Source: Cyclobacteriaceae bacterium (GTDB taxonomy: Bacteria > Bacteroidota > Bacteroidia > Cytophagales > Cyclobacteriaceae). Taken from it: a stretch of 7,711 nt of DNA. This document shows positions 1 through 5,483 of the stretch, in pieces. The position numbers and the translations under genes are program-made. The notes under the pieces were generated by a model. The model searched no databases and was not told the origin of the DNA. It worked only from the letters and a program-made list of their open reading frames with translations. The DNA is taken from the NCBI GenBank assembly GCA_029882725.1, contig JAOUKG010000106.1:1-7711 (forward strand). The letters are read 5' to 3'. Position 1 is the first letter of the stretch; every line of letters begins with the position of its first letter.

Positions 1-479
1 AAGGATTATTTTTCTTAGTTGGAAGTTCCATTTATAATTCAAAGTATAAAACCAATAATGGAGGTGCTGACATATGGTATAATACACGATTCAATGGCAA
101 CTACAACCTATCATTAACTACTGGAAAAGAATGGAAACTTTCCAACGACAGATTATTTGAACTTGGAGGTAGAATGATGTGGGGCGGGGGATTAAGGTAC
201 ACTCCAATAGATGTTGCATTAAGCCAAAAAACAGGCTGGCCCGTTGGTATTGAATCCAAAACTTTTGAAAATAAAACGGATGACTATTTCAGAATTGATC
301 TTCGGTTTGCTTACAGGAATAACAAACCTGGGAAATCATGGAAATTATCCCTTGACATTCAAAATGCTACCAATCGTGCAAATATCAAGAGACCTGTATA
401 TGACCGTATAAGCAATGAAATTATATATGAGCCTCAGGCAAGTTTGATTCCGGCATTGAGTTATACTTTGGATTTTTAA
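1..479 (+). CDS. TonB-dependent outer-membrane receptor, C-terminal part (5' end outside window)
   Basis: The reading frame is open from the first base (first full codon at position 3) to TAA at 477-479, giving about 158 residues with no start codon needed inside the window. The translation has alternating aromatic and polar beta-strand segments typical of the last strands of a 22-strand TonB-dependent barrel: GLFFLVGSSIYNSKY, then WYNTRFNGNYNLSLTTGKEW, a GGGLRYTPID stretch, YFRIDLRFAYR, WKLSLDIQNATN, and a final strand ending in aromatic Phe (LSYTLDF), the usual signal for outer-membrane assembly. The GGxRYTPID and DxQNxTN motifs are common in Bacteroidota receptors annotated as TonB-dependent receptor or outer-membrane beta-barrel family. 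The substrate cannot be inferred because the plug and N-terminal domain are missing. Downstream, the GIN-domain gene begins after 91 bp on the same strand. A methionine at 174 is internal, not a start. Confidence 0.88.
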   Translation, partial: GLFFLVGSSIYNSKYKTNNGGADIWYNTRFNGNYNLSLTTGKEWKLSNDRLFELGGRMMWGGGLRYTPIDVALSQKTGWPVGIESKTFENKTDDYFRIDLRFAYRNNKPGKSWKLSLDIQNATNRANIKRPVYDRISNEIIYEPQASLIPALSYTLDF

Positions 480-504
480 TAAAACCCGGGTTGAATTTTA
501 TTTT
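478..504 (+). terminator. Weak stem-loop just after the TonB receptor stop
   Basis: AATAAAA (478-484) can pair with TTTTATT (496-502) around an 11-base loop containing CCCGGG, and a short T-rich tail follows. The stem is only 7 bp and A/T-only, so a role in ending the receptor transcript is a guess. It overlaps the receptor stop codon. Confidence 0.25.
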
Positions 505-570
505 CAATAACATGCAACCTTTTGGAAAACAAATCCATCTTTACTAAGACTCAACAAAATAATAACTAGC

Positions 571-1281
571 ATGAAAAACATTGCCTTTTTCCTTGTTGCC
601 TTATTTGGCCTATTTAGTTTTTTCAGTCTTCAGGCTCAGGAAATTGAAAAAGTTTCTGAATTTGACAAGTTAAGTGTTGCCGGTCCTTTTAAGGTAAAAC
701 TCATAAAGTCCGACGAGTATAAATTCACCATGGAACGAAATGGTTACAGCAAAAATGATGTTGAAATAGAAGAAAGAGCTGGAGAACTATCATTCAAAGT
801 AAGAAATAAAGCATTTATAGAGAGGGACTTTGATTATGACGATTTTATTGAGGTTGAAATATTTTACATTGAGATAGAAGAAATAAAAGTTTCGATGGGA
901 GCTTCGCTTAAATCTGACGATGTGATTAAATCCAGTTATCTTACATTGGAGGTCGCAATGGGTGGGAACATAAATGTTTCGGCCGAAGTAAAAGAAATTG
1001 ATATAAATGTAACCATGGGTGGTATTGCAAAAATAACAGGAAATGCAAACCGCGGTTATTTCACAACCAACATGGGGGGTGAGATTTTAGCCCGGGAATT
1101 AATGGTTAAAGAAGCCAATGCAAAGGTAAACATGGGAGGCGTTATTATGATCTCTGTAAGTGATGAAATAAGTGCTAGTGCGAATTTGGGAGGTGTAATA
1201 AGCTATTATGGTGATCCTGATTATGTTGATACTTCAATCACTTTAGGAGGAGAAATTAGAAGAAGGAGCATTAAGAATTAG
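571..1281 (+). CDS. Secreted GIN-domain (DUF2807-like) protein with M/L-G-G repeats
   Basis: 236 residues starting at ATG 571. Residues 1-23 form a signal peptide (hydrophobic FFLVALFGLFSFFSL, then QAQ), so the mature protein is probably exported to the periplasm or cell surface. Residues about 27-45 (EFDKLSVAGPFKVKLIKS) match the opening of the head-GIN domain family (PF10988/DUF2807), a beta-solenoid-like family of unknown function in Bacteroidota. From residue 108 a short motif recurs: MGA at 109, MGG at 130, 149, 168 and 188, then LGG at 206 and 225. The spacing is 18-21 residues, consistent with successive turns of a right-handed beta-helix. An acidic stretch (residues 84-105, rich in D and E) precedes the repeats. 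No catalytic motif is visible. The gene lies 91 bp after the receptor gene and is convergent with the zinc-ribbon gene. Membership in the family is likely, but the molecular role is unknown. Confidence 0.85.
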   Translation: MKNIAFFLVALFGLFSFFSLQAQEIEKVSEFDKLSVAGPFKVKLIKSDEYKFTMERNGYSKNDVEIEERAGELSFKVRNKAFIERDFDYDDFIEVEIFYIEIEEIKVSMGASLKSDDVIKSSYLTLEVAMGGNINVSAEVKEIDINVTMGGIAKITGNANRGYFTTNMGGEILARELMVKEANAKVNMGGVIMISVSDEISASANLGGVISYYGDPDYVDTSITLGGEIRRRSIKN

Positions 1282-1316
1282 ATATAAATTCTTTTCTTCC
1301 CTCTGTCGCAACATAA

Positions 1317-1367
1317 AAATAGTCTATTCAAATAATTTCGAAAAAAAATTATTTGAATAGACTATTT
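1317..1367. terminator. 22-bp perfect inverted repeat between convergent genes, probable bidirectional terminator
   Basis: Bases 1317-1338 are the exact reverse complement of 1346-1367, separated by a 7-base loop (CGAAAAA). The element lies 35 bp after the GIN-protein stop and 4 bp beyond the stop of the minus-strand zinc-ribbon gene. T-rich sequence follows on the plus side and A-rich sequence flanks the other side, so each strand would give a hairpin with a U-rich tail. That fits a shared terminator for two convergent transcripts. The stem is long but almost entirely A/T, which differs from a textbook GC-rich terminator stem. Confidence 0.75.
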
Positions 1368-1371
1368 CATT

Positions 1372-1527
1372 TTACCTCATCCATAAGTACAGCAAAAAAA
1401 TCACCAAAATAATTACAATCCATTGAGTTATTTTAGATTGCTGAGGAAATTCGTATCCACAAACAGGACAATAATCTGCCTTTGCATCGACATCCATAGC
1501 ACAAGATGGGCATTCCTTCTTTTTCAT
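1372..1527 (-). CDS. Zinc-ribbon membrane microprotein (51 aa)
   Basis: A short gene read on the minus strand from ATG at 1527-1525 to TAA at 1374-1372. The protein begins MKKKECPSCAMDVDAKADYC and continues PVCGYEFPQQ, so two CPxC knuckles (Cys6/Cys9 and Cys20/Cys23) form a four-cysteine zinc ribbon in the first 30 residues. Residues about 36-50 (WIVIILVIFLLYLWM) are one hydrophobic segment, followed by a single Arg before the stop, so the protein is a tail-anchored ribbon with its N-terminus probably cytoplasmic. The CPxC...CPxCGxxF pattern is the general zinc-ribbon (UPF0547/DZR-like) type. It starts 24 bp after the symporter stop on the same strand and ends 4 bp before the putative terminator, which implies cotranscription with the symporter. 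The conserved cysteines and tight placement argue that it is real. The function is unknown; a protein-interaction role is possible. Confidence 0.78.
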   Translation of the reverse strand: MKKKECPSCAMDVDAKADYCPVCGYEFPQQSKITQWIVIILVIFLLYLWMR

Positions 1528-1551
1528 TTTGGCATTTACATATCTTTACAA

Positions 1552-3249
1552 TCAGGAGGGTGTTTTGGCATTTGGCCAATCTGCCTTGAAGGATATCCAA
1601 TATTCCTTTATGGTTGATTTCATTTCTTTTCTTAATAAAAGAATACCTATTAAATTGGGCACCGTCATTAATGCAATTGTAAGCTCAGAAAGGGTCCAAA
1701 TAATAGTAGTATCTGCAAAAGAGGCAAAGAAAAAACCTGCAACGTAGATAATTCTGTAAATCATTACGTATTTACTTCCAAATAGATAGGTAGTAGCCCT
1801 ATCTCCATAATAGGACCAACTAATAGCTGTTGAAAAGGCAAAAAGCAGTAAACCAATGGAAACAATATACTGCCCGAAATCACCAAAAAAACCAACCTTA
1901 AATGCCTCTGTGGTAAGCGCGGCACTATGTATCATCGATTCCCCTTTAAAATCTACTCCTTCTTGATTAATTTTCCCATCCTGAAAAGCCACAGTTCCTG
2001 AAAAAGGCTCACCCTCTTTATAAACCATTACATTTTCCGCAAAAGATCTGGCATGAATAATGGTAATTTCATCAATTACTTTTCCTTCCTCAACATGAAG
2101 ATCTCCTGTAAACAAATTCCCTTTTTCCTCTCCAACCAAATACAAATAGAGTTTATCTTTATCAGCATCATTACTTTCCTCATAAACCTGATTAAAAACC
2201 ACTAAATCAGCGTTTTGGAAAGTGTTTTCAAATTTCTTGTTCCAGACACCAGAAGACAACAAAACCAAACCCGTAAGAGTACAAATAATTATTGTATCTA
2301 TAAAAGGTTCAAGTATGGCTACCATTCCCTCAGATACCGGCTCGTGTGCTTTTGCAGCAGCATGGGCAATTGGAGCAGATCCTTGCCCTGCTTCATTTGA
2401 GAATAAGCCCCTGTTTACTCCTCTGTTAAATGCAAACGCAATATTTGCTCCCAGAAATCCTCCAACAGCTGCTGAACCAGTAAAAATATCTGCAAAAATA
2501 CTGATAAAGGAAGGGATTATATTTTCATAATTAAATAGGATTACAGCTAAAGCACCAACGAAATAAATAATTGCCATAAATGGCACAAGCTTTTCAGTTA
2601 CTTTAACTATCCTTTTTATACCACCAAGAATTACCAATGCTAAAAAAACAGCTAACACGGCTCCGATTATCCATTGTTCCCAACCAAATGTAGCATTCAT
2701 TGAAGTGGCTATATTATTTATTTGAGGCATATTACCAGTGCCGAAACTTGATAATATAGTGGAAAAAGCAAAAATAGCGGCTAACCATTTTAGGTTAATT
2801 TTTTTACCAAACAAACGAATATCGGCATTTTTCATATAATACATGGGCCCTCCGGCCATAGTACCGTCATCAATTTTTTCCCTGTATTTATGTGAAAGAG
2901 TTACCTCGACAAACTTAGTTGTCATACCCAAAAAAGCAGTAACAAGCATCCAAAACAAGGCAGCAGGACCTCCCAGATGAATTGCAAGAGCAACACCGCC
3001 AATATTTCCTGTACCTACGGTACCAGAAAGTGCAGTAGCCAGGGCCTGAAAATGGGTAGCATCCCCTTCATCACCCTTTTTATCAAATTTACCCCTTACA
3101 ATTTTTAAAGCATGTTTAAAAAACCGAATTTGAGGGAAGCCCAAGTACAGAGTAAAAAACACCCCCGTACCCAATAAGGCAAATACAAACCATGAATGCC
3201 CTCCTATATATCCGTTTATAACATTAAGAAAATCATTCAATTCCTGCAT
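1552..3249 (-). CDS. AGCS-family Na+:alanine/glycine symporter with an extra soluble domain
   Basis: 565 residues starting at ATG 3249. This inner-membrane secondary transporter belongs to the alanine or glycine:cation symporter family, which imports alanine or glycine with Na+ or H+. Visible family motifs are GTVGTGNIGGVALAI (76-90), GGPAALFWMLVTAFLG (93-108, close to the sodium:alanine symporter signature), MAGGPMYYM (131-139), GLFSNEAGQGSAPIAHAAA (281-299), EPFIDTIIICTLTGLV (314-329) and AFSTAISWSYYGDR (471-484). About ten hydrophobic segments are apparent. Typical members have roughly 450-500 residues. Here GVW (334-336) is separated from LTTEAF (445-450) by over 100 residues of charged, strand-rich sequence, where the two elements are normally close, so about 90 residues are inserted between two membrane helices. 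The gene has its own candidate promoter, lies 102 bp downstream of the response-regulator gene, and is followed by the zinc-ribbon gene. The exact amino-acid substrate is not proven by sequence. Confidence 0.93.
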   Translation of the reverse strand: MQELNDFLNVINGYIGGHSWFVFALLGTGVFFTLYLGFPQIRFFKHALKIVRGKFDKKGDEGDATHFQALATALSGTVGTGNIGGVALAIHLGGPAALFWMLVTAFLGMTTKFVEVTLSHKYREKIDDGTMAGGPMYYMKNADIRLFGKKINLKWLAAIFAFSTILSSFGTGNMPQINNIATSMNATFGWEQWIIGAVLAVFLALVILGGIKRIVKVTEKLVPFMAIIYFVGALAVILFNYENIIPSFISIFADIFTGSAAVGGFLGANIAFAFNRGVNRGLFSNEAGQGSAPIAHAAAKAHEPVSEGMVAILEPFIDTIIICTLTGLVLLSSGVWNKKFENTFQNADLVVFNQVYEESNDADKDKLYLYLVGEEKGNLFTGDLHVEEGKVIDEITIIHARSFAENVMVYKEGEPFSGTVAFQDGKINQEGVDFKGESMIHSAALTTEAFKVGFFGDFGQYIVSIGLLLFAFSTAISWSYYGDRATTYLFGSKYVMIYRIIYVAGFFFASFADTTIIWTLSELTIALMTVPNLIGILLLRKEMKSTIKEYWISFKADWPNAKTPS

Positions 3250-3271
3250 AGTTTTTGTTTTAGGTTTGAGG

Positions 3272-3301
3272 CAAATCTAAAAAATAATTGAAAACCCCAA
3301 A
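3272..3301 (-). promoter_or_regulatory. Candidate Bacteroidota sigma-ABfr promoter for the symporter gene
   Basis: On the minus strand, TAGATTTG (3279-3272) matches the Bacteroidota -7 consensus TAnnTTTG exactly. TTTG (3301-3298) stands 18 bases upstream and matches the -33 element. The spacing falls in the range reported for this phylum. Transcription would start roughly 20 bases before the ATG at 3249. This is a consensus match only, in AT-rich DNA. Confidence 0.5.
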
Positions 3302-3308
3302 AATTATT

Positions 3309-3333
3309 GAGTTACTGAGTTACAAAGAGTTAC
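3309..3333. repeat. Three GAGTTAC direct repeats upstream of the symporter promoter (possible LytTR operator)
   Basis: GAGTTAC occurs at 3309-3315, 3317-3323 and 3327-3333, with 8- and 10-base steps. On the transcribed (minus) strand it reads GTAACTC three times. The nearest copy is 7 bases upstream of the candidate -33 element, a typical activator position. LytTR-domain regulators bind short direct repeats, often with a GTT core, and the neighbouring gene encodes such a regulator. Binding is an inference. Confidence 0.4.
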
Positions 3334-3351
3334 TAAAGGTAAATACAAAGT

Positions 3352-4095
3352 TTATACTACCTTTTTCCTTATTTCTTTGGCATAGGTTCTACTTACTGAA
3401 AATGACTTTCCGTTTTTCATTTTCACAACCAGCCCACCATTGAAATGCTTTTCAATCTCCTTTAAATGACTGAGATTAATTATAGTTGACCTATGAACCC
3501 GAATAAAAATAGCAGGATCAAGTTTCCCTTCCAACCTACCTATACCGCTTGAACTTAAAAACTGGTCATCTGAAGTGGAAATAATTGTATAATCACCGGA
3601 AGCTTCTAAATGGAGTATTTCCGTAACGGGAAGGTTTAAATATTTATCAGATTTTTGAACAAATAAATGCGAACTAAATTTAGTTGTCTCTCTCTCTTCC
3701 AGAATTCTGGCTATTTTTTCCATGTTACTGCCACTGGATTCCATTCGAGCTTTAACACGTTCAATAGCCTTATGAAAACGTTCTTTATCTATTGGCTTCA
3801 ATAAATAATCCACCGCATTCTCTTCAAAAGCCTGAATAGCATATTGATCGTAGGCTGTTGAAAAAATAACAAAAGGTTTATGATCCAAAGACTCCAGTAC
3901 TTCAAAACCATTCATTCCCGGCATTTGCACATCCAAAAATATTAAATCAGGCTCAAGTGAATTTATTGCTTTTACGGCCTCAACTCCTTTAGAACATTGC
4001 TCTATTACTTCAATATCATCATATTCTTCCAGATATTCCATCAAAAGCTCACGAGCAAGCTTTTCATCGTCAATTATAATACATTTTATATCCAT
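3352..4095 (-). CDS. LytTR-family DNA-binding response regulator
   Basis: 247 residues starting at ATG 4095. Residues 1-120 are a receiver domain: the acidic pair is Asp9/Asp10 (IIIDDEKLAR), the phospho-acceptor is Asp55 (LIFLDVQMPGMNGFEVL), the conserved hydroxyl residue is Thr80 (FSTAYDQYA), and Lys100 lies in LLKPID. After a linker (120-142), residues about 143-247 form a LytTR DNA-binding domain, with LNLPVTEILHLEASGDYT and the hallmark FIRVHRSTIIN (197-207). Phosphorylation by the adjacent kinase should promote binding to direct-repeat DNA. The start lies 12 bp after the kinase stop, so the two are almost certainly cotranscribed. The length is normal for the LytR/AlgR family and all key residues are present. 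The next gene downstream, 102 bp away, is the symporter, a plausible target. Confidence 0.95.
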   Translation of the reverse strand: MDIKCIIIDDEKLARELLMEYLEEYDDIEVIEQCSKGVEAVKAINSLEPDLIFLDVQMPGMNGFEVLESLDHKPFVIFSTAYDQYAIQAFEENAVDYLLKPIDKERFHKAIERVKARMESSGSNMEKIARILEERETTKFSSHLFVQKSDKYLNLPVTEILHLEASGDYTIISTSDDQFLSSSGIGRLEGKLDPAIFIRVHRSTIINLSHLKEIEKHFNGGLVVKMKNGKSFSVSRTYAKEIRKKVV

Positions 4096-4107
4096 TAGTA
4101 GTCTGTT

Positions 4108-5262
4108 TTATTCTAAGTTATACAACTCCATTTTATCTTCAATCTTATTTTTATATTTTTCTGGCAATACAAAACTTACCACATAACCATCTTCACTTGA
4201 ATCGATGTGTAAACCTGCTGTAAAACCAAAAAAACTTTTTAACCTTTTGTCTGTGTTATCAAGTCCTATACCTGTTGATTCTGTTGAATCTAACACTTTT
4301 TTAGCATTTATCCCTAAACCATTATCCCGCACCTCAAAGAAAATTCCGTTTTTATAGGGCTTAACTGTTAGTTTTATGGTGCCTCCATTGTCCTTGGGGG
4401 CAATTCCATATTTTACAGAATTCTCAATAAGAGGCTGTAATATCATGGGGGGAACATCCAGGTTCAAACAACTGAATGCAATTTCCTTTTCAAATTTCAA
4501 CCTATCTTCAAACCTTACCTGTTGAATTTTTATATAGTTTTCAATAAATTCTATTTCGCTTGATAATTTTACTGTATACCCACCATAAGAATCGAGGGCA
4601 TATCTGAATACATCCGAAAGTTGTGTGATCACTTTCCTTGCCTTATCCTTGCTCGTACTTATTAACATGCTTATAGAATTTAGCGTGTTGAAAAGAAAAT
4701 GTGGATTGATTTGGGATTTCAACAATGTAAGCTGCATTTCTTTGTTTTTGATTAACAATACAGATCGTTCACTTTCCTTTTTCTGTAGTGAATCAAAATA
4801 TCTGATTACGTAAAATACTGCAGCGGTTATTATATACTGATCATAAAAACGCATTGCGTCCCAACTTAGTAAATCGATCATGTATTGTTGCCAGTCTTCA
4901 AATTCATCAAAGCCATCTAAATACATATCGAAATAGTAAAAAGTAGTCTCCATAAAAAGAGTAAAGGCCAATAAACCCATAAAATGACCTGCTACCTGAA
5001 ATACTACCTTAAACTTGAAAAGCCAACGTGCCCATAAAAAAATAAATAATACGGCAACACACAGCAATTCATATAAATACAAGGTATTCCAAAAAACATT
5101 GTAATCGTATGCCTCAAACAATTTCCATTGAAAAAACGCACTTACCGAATAATTAATGAGATACCACCCACAAATTATTATATATGCACTCTTCCACTTA
5201 TTAGGAACTTTGTTGTAGAGGTCCGAAAAAAAATTGGTAAAGGCAACCCAAAATTTAACCAT
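4108..5262 (-). CDS. LytS-type sensor histidine kinase (His_kinase PF06580)
   Basis: 384 residues from ATG at 5262. The frame extends two codons upstream to a TTG at 5268, but the ATG is the more likely start. Residues 1-158 contain about four hydrophobic segments (roughly 26-47, 62-84, 92-112 and 142-156), so this is a membrane sensor without a recognised ligand domain. A coiled-coil-like link follows (about 159-180). The kinase core has the phospho-acceptor His188 in NPHFLFNTLN, the N-box in PPMILQPLIENSVKYG (Asn281), the G1 box DNGLG (313-317) and the G2 box TGIGL (330-334), all intact and diagnostic of the LytS/YehU class. It probably autophosphorylates and passes the phosphate to Asp55 of the regulator encoded 12 bp downstream. 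The stimulus is unknown. The upstream 221-bp gap contains REP-like repeats, and no convincing promoter was found there. Confidence 0.94.
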   Translation of the reverse strand: MVKFWVAFTNFFSDLYNKVPNKWKSAYIIICGWYLINYSVSAFFQWKLFEAYDYNVFWNTLYLYELLCVAVLFIFLWARWLFKFKVVFQVAGHFMGLLAFTLFMETTFYYFDMYLDGFDEFEDWQQYMIDLLSWDAMRFYDQYIITAAVFYVIRYFDSLQKKESERSVLLIKNKEMQLTLLKSQINPHFLFNTLNSISMLISTSKDKARKVITQLSDVFRYALDSYGGYTVKLSSEIEFIENYIKIQQVRFEDRLKFEKEIAFSCLNLDVPPMILQPLIENSVKYGIAPKDNGGTIKLTVKPYKNGIFFEVRDNGLGINAKKVLDSTESTGIGLDNTDKRLKSFFGFTAGLHIDSSEDGYVVSFVLPEKYKNKIEDKMELYNLE

Positions 5263-5308
5263 TTTCAAAATTACAATTTATTTAACAAATTGTATAAGAA
5301 AACATGTT

Positions 5309-5320
5309 GTAGAGGCACGA
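5309..5320 (+). repeat. Short fragment of the REP-like repeat
   Basis: GTAGAGGCACGA matches the first 12 bases of the nearby repeat unit (GTAGAGCCACGA) at 11 of 12 positions and has the same orientation as the unit at 5397. No palindromic right half follows, so it would be a decayed or truncated copy. A match this short could be chance, but it lies only 76 bp from the doublet. Confidence 0.4.
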
Positions 5321-5393
5321 AGAGTCGATAAAAGGTGAATATACCCAAAAGGACGCAGCTTTTTACGGTATTACTATTTGTGGAATTGTAAAA

Positions 5394-5472
5394 AAGGTAG
5401 AGCCACGATGCATCGTGTCTCTACCTTGGAAATTCATCGTGGTTATTAAGACACGATGAATCGTGGCTCTAC
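5394..5472. repeat. REP/BIME-like doublet of inverted palindromic repeats
   Basis: Unit 1 (5394-5427) is a palindrome centred at 5410/5411 with 17-base arms and one mismatch (5403/5418); its core reads GTAGAGCCACGATG then CATCGTGTCTCTAC. Unit 2 lies on the opposite strand: bases 5472 down to 5449 repeat the first 24 bases of unit 1 with one difference. As a result the outer ends GTAGAGCCACGAT (5397-5409) and ATCGTGGCTCTAC (5460-5472) are perfect 13-base inverted repeats. A further 10-bp stem (5432-5441 with 5452-5461) lies inside. Two head-to-head imperfect palindromes between genes resemble BIMEs mobilised by RAYT (TnpA_REP) transposases. The element is 11 bp beyond the VWA gene stop, so its hairpins may also end or protect that transcript. 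No transposase is present in the window. Confidence 0.75.
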
Positions 5473-5483
5473 TGCCTGTTTAA

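Noticed and set aside
483..492. The perfect palindrome AACCCGGGTT after the TonB receptor gene
   Set aside because: A 10-bp palindrome with no loop cannot form a useful hairpin, and no second copy was noticed. It is most likely chance or part of a weak terminator.
1423..1747. Plus-strand reading frames of 64 and 72 codons opposite the zinc-ribbon and symporter genes
   Set aside because: They are antisense to well-supported coding regions and have no domain or composition support.
5266..5273. TAATTTTG on the minus strand, an exact match to the TAnnTTTG promoter element just before the kinase gene
   Set aside because: It is so close to the ATG at 5262 that transcription would begin inside the gene, and no TTTG lies at a suitable distance upstream.
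5309..5472. A CRISPR-like array from the repeated GTAGAG...CACGAT units
   Set aside because: The full units are inverted relative to each other, strongly palindromic and not separated by regular spacers. No cas genes are nearby. REP-like elements fit better.
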